DNA from: Acidobacteriota bacterium
GTDB lineage: Bacteria; Acidobacteriota; Vicinamibacteria; Vicinamibacterales; Vicinamibacteraceae
DNA length: 6,649 bases
Direction: 5' to 3'
NCBI GenBank assembly: GCA_023427865.1
Contig: JAEYZV010000274.1
Span: forward strand, 1-6,649
The stretch's first letter is position 1, and the number at the start of each line of letters is the position of its first letter. Under the pieces are notes generated by a model. That model saw nothing but the letters and a program-made list of their open reading frames with translations, was not told the origin of the DNA and did no database searches. Of this stretch, positions 1-6,046 are shown one piece after another. The translations under genes were made by a program, and so were the position numbers.

Positions 1-1
1 G

Positions 2-874
2 GAACTCGCAATGCTGGAGGCCGCGCCGCCCGAGCAGCGTCTGCCCGCCATCGATCTGCTCGGTCAGGCGGGGTGGTCCACGGCCGGGGCGACGCTCGTG
101 CGCCTCCTCGATGCGCAGCAGCCGGCCGCGGTGCAGGTCGCCGCCGTCCGCTCCCTGGGGCGCATGCGCGAGCCCGAGGCTGCGACCTCGCTCGTCGCGC
201 GACCGCGTTGGTCCTCCTACTCGCCCCGCGTACGCGACGCCGTCCTGACGACGATGTTCGGGGAGGACAGGCTGGTGCGCGTGCTGCTCGACGCGGTCGA
301 GCGCGGCGATGTCTCACGCGCGTCGATCGGGAGCTCGCGCGCCGGGCGGCTCACGGCGCATCGCGACCCGGCCATCCGCGATCGTGCGCGTACGTTGCTC
401 GGCGACACAGGCAAGCCGGGCGGTGCGTCCGGATACGAACGGCTGCGCGCCGCGATGGCTGCGCGTCGGGGGGATGCCAGGCGAGGCGAGCAGGTGTATG
501 CGGCACAGTGCGCCGCGTGCCACACGTTCGGCGGCAGCGGGGGGAAGGTCGGGCCCGACCTCAGCGGCATCGGCAATCAACCAGCCGATGCACTGTTGCT
601 GCACATCGTCGTGCCCGATCACGAGATCACGCCGGGCTACGAGTCATACAGCGTGCAGACGCGCGACGGGCTGTCGATCTTCGCCCGGCTCGAATCGGAA
701 ACAGCCGGCAGCGTCACGCTGCGCGACGCGGCCGGACAGGCGCACACGATCCTGAGAGCCAACATCATCGCCATCACTGCGGCTCCCGCGTCGCTGATGC
801 CGGCCGTCTATGGCGACGTGCTGACGCCACAGGAGTTCGCCGATCTCATCGCGCACCTCAAGCGCGCGTTGTGA
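2..874 (+). CDS. HEAT-repeat c-type cytochrome (C-terminal part, 5' truncated)
   Basis: The frame is open to the left edge and the first ATG (base 11) falls inside a helical repeat with no signal peptide, so the true start lies upstream. Numbering from that ATG, residues about 14-132 are HEAT-like amphipathic helices. Residues 167-171 are CAACH, the covalent haem c site, followed by a GPDLSGIG stretch. SLMP (261-264) supplies a likely distal Met263 ligand, and the protein ends in the usual LTPQEFADLIAHL helix. This order matches the haem-binding domain of the TIGR02603 type found at the C-terminus of large exported dehydrogenase-like proteins in Planctomycetota and Acidobacteriota. Such proteins are thought to pass electrons in the periplasm; the substrate-oxidising part, if present, is outside the window. 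Family assignment is firm. Substrate and full length are unknown. The next gene starts 49 bp downstream on the same strand. Confidence 0.88.
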   Translation, partial: ELAMLEAAPPEQRLPAIDLLGQAGWSTAGATLVRLLDAQQPAAVQVAAVRSLGRMREPEAATSLVARPRWSSYSPRVRDAVLTTMFGEDRLVRVLLDAVERGDVSRASIGSSRAGRLTAHRDPAIRDRARTLLGDTGKPGGASGYERLRAAMAARRGDARRGEQVYAAQCAACHTFGGSGGKVGPDLSGIGNQPADALLLHIVVPDHEITPGYESYSVQTRDGLSIFARLESETAGSVTLRDAAGQAHTILRANIIAITAAPASLMPAVYGDVLTPQEFADLIAHLKRAL

Positions 875-881
875 ACTGTCC

Positions 882-897
882 GCGGGGCGCAACCCGC
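882..897 (+). other. short GC hairpin between the cytochrome and methyltransferase genes
   Basis: GCGGG (882-886) pairs with CCCGC (893-897) around a 6-base loop just after the cytochrome stop codon. No T-run follows, so it is at best a weak attenuator or an mRNA 3'-end stabiliser. In DNA this GC-rich a 5-bp stem can easily arise by chance. Confidence 0.2.
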
Positions 898-923
898 AGC
901 AGAGTCCATGCGTCGAAACACAA

Positions 924-1613
924 ATGATCAGCCGCCCACACGCCGTGCCCGGCATTGCGCTGGCAACCGCACTCGCCCTGGTTCCGTACGCGGTGCTGGG
1001 GCAGGCGGGCAGCGCCCACCCCGTCTCGGGTCGGATCATCGCCGGCGTCATGGGCCACGAGGGTGCGTCGTGGCTCGACCGACCCGAGCGGGAGCGGGAG
1101 GAGCGGCCAGGCCTTGCCGTCGCGTTGCTGGAACTGCAGCCGGGGATGGTGGTTGCCGACTTCGGTGCGGGATCGGGCTATTACACGGAGCGGCTCGCCA
1201 GGGCGGTCGGGCCCAAGGGCCGCGTGCTGGCCGTCGACCTGCAGCCCGAGATGCTGCAACTGGTCGGGGACCGCGCGAGGCGCCTCGGCCTGACCAACGT
1301 CGAACTCGTGCGGAGTACCGCGGACGACCCGCGCCTGCCGAGCGGAGCAGTCGACTTGATCCTGATGGTCGACGTGTACCACGAACTCGCCTCCCCTCAG
1401 GTCGTTCTGCGGGCGATGAAGGCCGCCCTCTCGCCGGGCGGCCGTATCGCCATCATCGAGTTCCGCAAGGAGGATCGGGACGTGCAGATCCGCGAGGAGC
1501 ACAAGATGAGCGTGGAACAGGCGACCCGCGAATTCGGGGCCGAGGGGTTCGTGCTCGATCGGCGGGTCGACGCGCTCCCGTGGCAGCACCTGCTGCTGTT
1601 CCGCCCGCAGTGA
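924..1613 (+). CDS. class I SAM-dependent methyltransferase with predicted signal peptide
   Basis: A 229-residue protein. Residues 1-26 look like a Sec signal peptide: a short basic start, a hydrophobic core IALATALALV, and possible cleavage after VLG. A conserved-looking block MGHEGASWLDRPERE (43-57) follows. The Rossmann methyltransferase core comes next: motif I VVADFGAGSGYYTE (76-89) for SAM binding, AVDLQPEM (103-110) with acidic D105 for the ribose, VDLILMVDVYHEL (143-155) as motif II, and LSPGGRIAIIEFR (169-181) as the following strand. The C-terminal PWQHLLLF (219-226) closes the fold. The substrate cannot be read from the sequence. From memory, similar proteins with the same N-terminal block are widespread in Planctomycetota, Acidobacteriota and cyanobacteria. 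The ATG at 924 has no clear Shine-Dalgarno sequence, which would fit coupling to the gene 49 bp upstream. The apparent export of a SAM-dependent enzyme is odd; the hydrophobic segment might instead be an uncleaved anchor. Confidence 0.9.
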   Translation: MISRPHAVPGIALATALALVPYAVLGQAGSAHPVSGRIIAGVMGHEGASWLDRPEREREERPGLAVALLELQPGMVVADFGAGSGYYTERLARAVGPKGRVLAVDLQPEMLQLVGDRARRLGLTNVELVRSTADDPRLPSGAVDLILMVDVYHELASPQVVLRAMKAALSPGGRIAIIEFRKEDRDVQIREEHKMSVEQATREFGAEGFVLDRRVDALPWQHLLLFRPQ

Positions 1614-1614
1614 C

Positions 1615-1640
1615 CGACGTCCTGCCCTGACCTGACGTCG
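1615..1640 (+). terminator. possible hairpin after the methyltransferase gene
   Basis: CGACGTC (1615-1621) and GACGTCG (1634-1640) form a 7-bp perfect stem with a 12-base loop, starting two bases after the methyltransferase stop codon. There is no T-tract, so it is not a standard intrinsic terminator. Its position suggests transcript end formation or mRNA protection. The rest of the 183-bp spacer up to 1796 shows no gene and no convincing sigma-70 promoter. Confidence 0.3.
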
Positions 1641-1783
1641 TCGCCCATTCTGTGATGTAGTGGACACGGCGTGTGCAGGGCGCCACCAGTCCGCGGAAAG
1701 GGCCGCGCCCACCTGTTGCTGGTCCGGTTGCCAAACGCCGTCGACCTTTCTTCAGCCCTCGATGCGGACACGGGCACGCAATG

Positions 1784-1790
1784 AAGGAGG
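1784..1790 (+). promoter_or_regulatory. ribosome binding site fixing the GTG start of the ankyrin gene
   Basis: AAGGAGG lies 6 bases before the GTG at 1797, a near-perfect Shine-Dalgarno match at ideal spacing. It decides the start. A nearby ATG at 1781 overlaps the site itself and is in another frame, so it is not the start. Confidence 0.85.
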
Positions 1791-1796
1791 TCGTCC

Positions 1797-3314
1797 GTGT
1801 CCACGCCCACCCCGTCACCCGTCCCGCTCGACCTCGAGCAGCAGCGCAAGCGAGCGAAAGATCTGATCCGCGACGCCCGGGCCGGCAGCCAGGAGGCGCT
1901 CGCGCGTCTTGCGGCCGTGCGGCCGCCGGCAGCCGGGGAGGCGCCACGCCTCACACTCGCCGACGCCCAGCATGCGGTCGCGCGCGAGGCCGGTCATGCG
2001 TCATGGACGCGGCTCGTGGCAGCCGTAGAGGCCGAGGATCTCGCCGGGTTCGACGCGGCGGTACGCGCGGGCGACGTGCGCCGCGTGCAGCGCCTGCTCG
2101 CCCTGTCGCACGTCCGCGCGGCGGTCAACGCGCCGCGTTTCGACTTCGGCCAACGTGCCGCGCACGTGGCGGCAACCAACCAAGCCATGCTCGACGTGCT
2201 GATCGAGGCCGGGGCCGACATCAACCTGAAGAGCGACTGGCAGAACGGGCCGTTCACGGTGCTCGACATGGCCTCCGAGCGCACGGCGCAGCACCTGCTG
2301 TCGCGCGGCGCGACGCTGACACCGATCGTCGCCGCGCGGCTGGGGTGGGAAGATCGGCTGCGCGAGCTGCTCGATGCCGATGCCATGCTCGTGCACCAGC
2401 GGGGTGGCGATGGCCAGCAGCCGTTGCACCAGGCCAGGACCGTAGGGATCGCCGAGCTGTTGCTCGGACGGGGCGCCGACATCGACGCGCGCTGCGTCGA
2501 TCACCGCTCCACGCCGGCCCAGTACGCGCTCGTCGAACGACCGGACGTATGCCGGTACCTGTTGGCGCGCGGCGCCACCGCCGACATCTTCATGGCGGCG
2601 CATCTGGGCGACGCCCCCCTCGCTCAACGCCTGCTCGACGCCGACCCGACGGCGGTCGGTGCGCGGATTCACCAGCCCGGCTACGCGCCCGTGCCGCCGT
2701 TCAACATCTACTGCTGGACGCTTGGCTTCGGCAGGTCGCCGCACGACGTGGCGCACGCGCGCGGTCATCACGACGTCCTCGCCGTGCTCGACGCGCGGAG
2801 CCCGGCGCGTCTCCGCCTGGTGAACGCGGTGCTCGCTGGCGACGCGGCGATGACCCGTGCGCTGCTGGCCGAGCAGCCCGCGCTGCTCGACACCCTCGGT
2901 CCGGCGGAACACGCCCACCTCGCTCACGCGATCTTCCACGAGCGGTTCGACGCGGCTGCGTTGATGCTGCAACTCGGCTTCGACCCTGCCGCGCCCGGCA
3001 TCGACGGCGGCACCGCCCTGCACGCGGCGTGCTGGGTCGGCAACGTCGCGATGGTGGAGCAGTTGCTCGCCCGGGGCGGCGTGCCGCTCGATGCACCGGA
3101 CCCGACTCACCGGAGTCCTCCGCTGGGATGGGCGGCGTACGGCTCGGTGCAGCGACGTGCGCCGGGCGGCGATTACGTCGGCGTCATCGACAGACTCGTG
3201 GCCGCCGGTGCCGACATCCGGGCCGTCGGCAATTTCCACGGGAGCTCGCTCGTGCAGATGGCCGATGGCAACCCGGCCGTGCAGGAGGCGCTGCGCCGCC
3301 ATGGCGCGTCCTGA
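1797..3314 (+). CDS. ankyrin-repeat domain protein
   Basis: A 505-residue protein, GTG start. Residues 11-75 form a charged helical module (LDLEQQRKRAKDLIRDARAG, then LADAQHAVAREAGHASWTRL) that typically precedes ankyrin repeats in bacterial proteins of this type. Ankyrin units follow to the end. The clearest are AAHVAATNQAMLDVLIEAGADIN (121-143), QPLHQARTVGIAELLLGRGADID (208-230), PAQYALVERPDVCRYLLARGA (240-260), TALHAACWVGNVAMVEQLLARGG (406-428) and VIDRLVAAGADI (463-474). Repeats between about 145 and 200 and from 280 to 320 are degenerate; the latter holds an aromatic/proline-rich stretch (PGYAPVPPFNIYCWTLGF). There is no signal peptide, membrane segment or catalytic motif, so it is probably a cytoplasmic protein-binding scaffold. 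Its partner is unknown. It ends 52 bp before the convergent secreted-protein gene. Confidence 0.9.
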   Translation: MSTPTPSPVPLDLEQQRKRAKDLIRDARAGSQEALARLAAVRPPAAGEAPRLTLADAQHAVAREAGHASWTRLVAAVEAEDLAGFDAAVRAGDVRRVQRLLALSHVRAAVNAPRFDFGQRAAHVAATNQAMLDVLIEAGADINLKSDWQNGPFTVLDMASERTAQHLLSRGATLTPIVAARLGWEDRLRELLDADAMLVHQRGGDGQQPLHQARTVGIAELLLGRGADIDARCVDHRSTPAQYALVERPDVCRYLLARGATADIFMAAHLGDAPLAQRLLDADPTAVGARIHQPGYAPVPPFNIYCWTLGFGRSPHDVAHARGHHDVLAVLDARSPARLRLVNAVLAGDAAMTRALLAEQPALLDTLGPAEHAHLAHAIFHERFDAAALMLQLGFDPAAPGIDGGTALHAACWVGNVAMVEQLLARGGVPLDAPDPTHRSPPLGWAAYGSVQRRAPGGDYVGVIDRLVAAGADIRAVGNFHGSSLVQMADGNPAVQEALRRHGAS

Positions 3315-3334
3315 CGATTGGCGTCGGCGCCGTG

Positions 3335-3353
3335 CGCCTCCGGCATTGCGGCG
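3335..3353. terminator. weak inverted repeat in the convergent gap
   Basis: The 52-bp gap between the two converging stop codons contains GC-rich inverted repeats, for example CGCC (3335-3338) with GGCG (3350-3353). It sits where a shared bidirectional terminator would be expected. There is no T-run on either strand and the stem is short, so this is only a positional suggestion. Confidence 0.2.
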
Positions 3354-3366
3354 AGCGTGTCTCCGC

Positions 3367-5916
3367 TCAGGGCGGCGGCAGCGGCGTGGCGTGCGCGACG
3401 GAGCCCGCCGTGAGGCCGCGGCTGTACACCGCCTGCTCGATGACGATGGGCGTTGGCGTCCCAGACACCGGGAGGGACTCGACGATGAGCGAGTACGGAC
3501 CGGTGAGCTCAGGGAACGCCTGACGCATCCAGATCGTTGCCCTGGACCCGCTGGTCTCGAACTCGCGGACGATCGGCGGCGCCGCTGGTGGGTAGGCTGT
3601 CACACGCAGCGTGGCCGCCGCGCCGTCGGGACTGCCGACGAGCACGAACGTGTCGGTGCCGCTGTCGGGAATCGTGGTGCCGCCCGCAATGGCGAACCGC
3701 ACCGCGGTGTCAGTCGCGCCGAACTCGACGTGCCCCTCGACCCACTCCGGACCACCGGCTCGCCACCACATCGCCCTCTCGGCGACGATGGGCGCCGACG
3801 CGTCGAGAGTGGCGCTCACATCGGCGGCTGCAAGCGCGGCGTCTTCCTGATCGACCCAGATGGTGAGCCGGCTGCGCGGCGCGACGACGTGCGTGCGCGT
3901 CACCGACACCGGCGTGCCGCCGTCACCGGCACCGGCGAACCTCGCGGTCACCGTGACCGGTGCCTCCGAAGGGTTGGCGACGAGCACGAACGTGTCGAAG
4001 GTGCCGCGTGTCGTGCCTTCGGCGAAGAGCCAGCGCGTCGACGGACTGGTGACCCCCATCGCACCCGTGCCGGCGGCGAACATCTGCCCCTCGGCGTCGC
4101 GGTACATGGCCCGCTCGGCCACCATCGGCACCGACGTTCGCACGACGGCTGCGAACTCCGCCGCAGCGAGTGAGCCGCCCTCCTGATTCACCCACAGCGT
4201 GCGCCGGCTTTGCGCCGGCACCGTGAGACTTCGCGTCACCTGTGTGCCGTCGGCCAGCAGGAACTCCACCGCCGCCGTCCCGTCGACGTCTCCGGGGTTC
4301 TGCAGCAGGAAGAATGTCTGGATGCCACCGATGGTCGCGCCTTCGGCGAAGTACCAGGTAGTGGCCGGCGCCGCGACGCCCGTGGTCGCGTGGCTGCCGT
4401 ATCCCGTGGCGCGGTCCCACGTCATGCGGCGGTCGGCGACGACCGGGCCGTCGCTCTCCACGACGAGGGCGAACTCGGTGGCGTCGAGCGTCGCGATGCA
4501 GCAGGAGTTGACGTCGGCGCGTTCGTGGGCCTCCAGGCGCAACACGCGGCTGGCGGCGGTCCCGCCGGCGCCGAGGAAACGCACGACGATGTTGCGTGCG
4601 GTCTCGCCGGGGTTGAACACGCTCAGCGTCGTATCGAAGTAATCGCCGCCGGCGCCCTCCGCGAAGAGGCGAGTGGCAGAGGAGACTGCCGTCGGATGGG
4701 ACCGCACGGCGAACTCGGCCACGTTCGTCATGCCGTCTCCGTCGTTGTCGGCCGTGGCATCCACACCGCTTGTGGGATCGAGACCGAATCGGACTTCCCA
4801 GCCATCGAGCATGCCGTCGGCGTCCGCATCCAGGTCGATCGCCCGGAGGTCTGTGCCCGAGCCGTCTTCGTGCGTGTACCACGCGAGCACCGACCGGCCG
4901 TCGCCGGAGAGGCCCAGAGCGTACGTACGCGGCAGGTCGTAGATCAGGCCGCTCTGCCGATCGAGGATCGCGGCACTGCCTCCCTGCAGCAGCACCCGGA
5001 GACCGTCGTCGCTCATCGCCCGCGCGTCGTAACCCTGTGCCTCCGCGAGCGGATCGACCGAACTGCGGCCGCGGTCGAGAAGGCCGAGTTCCGGTAAGGG
5101 CGTCGGCATCGACGCCCTGCGTGCCAGCACGTGTTCTCCCGTGGCCGTCGTCACGATCGTGGGCCCGGCCGAATAGCGATAGGTGGCGGGCCGTATCTGC
5201 GGGTAGTAGTCGCGCTTGCCAGTCGAGACGTCGTACACGGCGAGCGCCTCGGGCGTGGTCGAGCCAGCCGTGTACATCACAAACGAGCCGTCGCCGCTGA
5301 CGGCCGAGCCCCAGGTGCAGCTGTCGGTGCTGCCGTAAGGCCCGCTGCCGACACAGGTCCGGCCGATCTCGCGCTTCACCGGATCGGCGGCGGTCCAGAG
5401 CATCACGCGGGCCGGGACGTCGGGGTACACGCCAGCCTGCAGCCAGGCCAGCACCTGGCCGTCGCGGCTCATCGCCACGCCGATGGTGTCGAGCGGCGGC
5501 GATGTCTCGGGCGACCGGCCCAACACGAGATGCGTGCCCGACAGGCGATCGAACCGGAGCGTGGTGACCTCGGACGTGTAGGTCGAGGAGAACACCGTGG
5601 TCACCGTCACGTAGCGGCCGTCGTCGCTGATGCCGTACAACCGGTCCAGTCCGCGGGCGGGCAGGCCGTCCGTTGCGCGCACCACCTCGACGCCGTACCC
5701 ATCGATCTGGCCCGTATTCCGGTCCTTCACGCGGAGTTCGTAGATCGGATAGGCGCGGGCAATCCATGCCACGAAGCGGCCGTTGCCGGAGAGGACCGCA
5801 TCGCCGTCGGCGGGTGCAACGACGTCGACGCCGAGTGGGACCGGATCGGCCGCATGGACGGCCGATGGGGCCATGGCGAGGAGCCCGATCAGAGCGTAGG
5901 AAGCTGTGACGCGCAC
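3367..5916 (-). CDS. secreted beta-propeller protein with calcium-binding linker and four C-terminal beta repeats
   Basis: An 849-residue protein when started at GTG 5916, chosen because AGGAG lies 6 bases upstream and a clean signal peptide results (ASYALIGLLAMAPSAVHA, cleavage near residue 22). Longer starts at ATG 5961 or TTG 5985 put an unlikely polar extension before it. Residues about 40-350 carry six copies of a blade motif like SxDGRxV (for example GISDDGRYVTVT, AMSRDGQVLAWL, GLSGDGRSVLAW), as in TolB/WD40-like propellers. Residues 361-402 hold two DxDxDG calcium-type loops. Residues 415-849 are four tandem beta-sandwich units with FAEG...NP...W(V)xQE...AERAM signatures. Cysteines 188 and 200 could form a disulfide. 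No membrane anchor or recognised C-terminal sorting tag was seen, so it is probably released or loosely held outside the cell. No enzyme motif was found; binding or adhesion is a guess. It is transcribed divergently from glgX. Confidence 0.87.
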   Translation of the reverse strand: MRVTASYALIGLLAMAPSAVHAADPVPLGVDVVAPADGDAVLSGNGRFVAWIARAYPIYELRVKDRNTGQIDGYGVEVVRATDGLPARGLDRLYGISDDGRYVTVTTVFSSTYTSEVTTLRFDRLSGTHLVLGRSPETSPPLDTIGVAMSRDGQVLAWLQAGVYPDVPARVMLWTAADPVKREIGRTCVGSGPYGSTDSCTWGSAVSGDGSFVMYTAGSTTPEALAVYDVSTGKRDYYPQIRPATYRYSAGPTIVTTATGEHVLARRASMPTPLPELGLLDRGRSSVDPLAEAQGYDARAMSDDGLRVLLQGGSAAILDRQSGLIYDLPRTYALGLSGDGRSVLAWYTHEDGSGTDLRAIDLDADADGMLDGWEVRFGLDPTSGVDATADNDGDGMTNVAEFAVRSHPTAVSSATRLFAEGAGGDYFDTTLSVFNPGETARNIVVRFLGAGGTAASRVLRLEAHERADVNSCCIATLDATEFALVVESDGPVVADRRMTWDRATGYGSHATTGVAAPATTWYFAEGATIGGIQTFFLLQNPGDVDGTAAVEFLLADGTQVTRSLTVPAQSRRTLWVNQEGGSLAAAEFAAVVRTSVPMVAERAMYRDAEGQMFAAGTGAMGVTSPSTRWLFAEGTTRGTFDTFVLVANPSEAPVTVTARFAGAGDGGTPVSVTRTHVVAPRSRLTIWVDQEDAALAAADVSATLDASAPIVAERAMWWRAGGPEWVEGHVEFGATDTAVRFAIAGGTTIPDSGTDTFVLVGSPDGAAATLRVTAYPPAAPPIVREFETSGSRATIWMRQAFPELTGPYSLIVESLPVSGTPTPIVIEQAVYSRGLTAGSVAHATPLPPP
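3370..4674 (-). repeat. four tandem protein repeats of about 105-112 residues in the secreted protein
   Basis: The units cover residues 415-518, 520-625, 627-738 and 739-849 (849-residue numbering). Each opens with a variant of W-x-F-A-E-G-[AT]-T, then has T-[FL]-x-L-x-N-P, and later R-x-T-[IL]-W-V-[ND]-Q-E, A-A-[ED] and V-A-E-R-A-M. Units 2 and 3 are the closest to each other. Unit 1 replaces the WVNQE part with NSCCIATL. Unit 4 has degenerate openings (FAIAGGTT) and endings (VIEQAVY). They resemble DUF5719-like extracellular repeats common in Acidobacteriota, recalled from family knowledge rather than searched. Confidence 0.8.
4711..4836 (-). other. calcium-binding type-3-like loops in the secreted protein
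   Basis: Residues 361-402 contain DLDADADGMLDGWEVRFGLDP and then DNDGDGMTNVAEF. The acidic residues D363, D365, D367, D371 and E374, and D390, D392, D394 and E401, follow the DxDxDG spacing of thrombospondin type-3 or dockerin-like calcium loops. They join the propeller to the C-terminal repeats and probably stiffen the linker when calcium is bound. Confidence 0.75.
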
Positions 5917-5922
5917 GCGTGT

Positions 5923-5927
5923 CTCCT
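5923..5927 (-). promoter_or_regulatory. ribosome binding site fixing the GTG start of the secreted protein
   Basis: On the minus strand AGGAG ends 6 bases before the GTG at 5916-5914. With the signal peptide starting right there, it favours this start over the upstream ATG (5961) and TTG (5985). Confidence 0.7.
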
Positions 5928-5945
5928 GCGATGGGACTGGGGCGC

Positions 5946-6000
5946 GCCAAGCGTATCGCATGAGTACGCCGGCCACGGAGGCCAAGCTCAGCCGCGTATC
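5946..6000 (+). repeat. split direct repeat in the divergent regulatory region
   Basis: GCCAAGC occurs at 5946-5952 and 5981-5987, and GCGTATC at 5951-5957 and 5994-6000. The first copy is fused (GCCAAGCGTATC) and the second is split by 6 bases. Both copies lie upstream of the putative sigma-54 promoter, where a regulator could bind. This is an observation of the sequence only; no known regulator site was recognised. Confidence 0.35.
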
Positions 6001-6013
6001 AGCCGCCGAGGTT

Positions 6014-6029
6014 TGGCACGCACCCTGCT
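6014..6029 (+). promoter_or_regulatory. putative sigma-54 (RpoN) -24/-12 promoter of glgX
   Basis: TGGCACG, 4 bases, then CTGCT matches the RpoN consensus TGGCACG-N4-TTGCW at every fixed position but one, with the diagnostic GG (6015-6016) and GC (6027-6028) exactly 10 bases apart. Transcription would begin near 6040, leaving only about 7 bases before the ATG at 6047. That agrees with the missing Shine-Dalgarno sequence there. An activator ATPase would be required if it is functional. It could be a chance match. Confidence 0.5.
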
Positions 6030-6046
6030 ACGCTGTGCCGGCGCAT

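Noticed and set aside
1614..1780. Sigma-70-like promoter or small RNA in the spacer before the ankyrin gene
   Set aside because: Candidate boxes such as CTGACG with TGTAGT are poor matches at non-ideal spacing, and no stable RNA structure beyond the 1615-1640 hairpin was evident.
2001..3302. 433-codon minus-strand open frame inside the ankyrin gene
   Set aside because: It is antisense to a well-supported gene. The long open frame follows from GC-rich codons, and the product is low-complexity, rich in Arg, Val and His, with no recognisable fold.
1673..3523. 616-codon open frame on the plus strand overlapping the ankyrin gene
   Set aside because: Its translation is dominated by Arg, Ala, Gly and Pro with no domain, and it is a frame shadow of the ankyrin gene, whose frame has a strong ribosome binding site and clear repeats.
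3091..4173. 360-codon plus-strand open frame spanning the convergent gap
   Set aside because: It crosses the ends of two good genes in the wrong frames, and its composition is Arg/Gly-rich without motifs.
3923..5950. 675-codon minus-strand open frame in another frame of the secreted-protein gene
   Set aside because: The product is extremely arginine-rich with no signal peptide or domain, while the overlapping frame has a signal peptide, propeller motifs and repeats.
5917..5985. N-terminal extension of the secreted protein from ATG 5961 or TTG 5985
   Set aside because: The GTG at 5916 has AGGAG 6 bases upstream and begins a normal signal peptide; the extension adds a polar stretch before it and would cover most of the regulatory region.
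6035..6046. Alternative GTG start of glgX at 6035
   Set aside because: It has no ribosome binding site, would lie before the predicted sigma-54 transcript start, and the family start MEIWPGRAYPLG fits the ATG at 6047.
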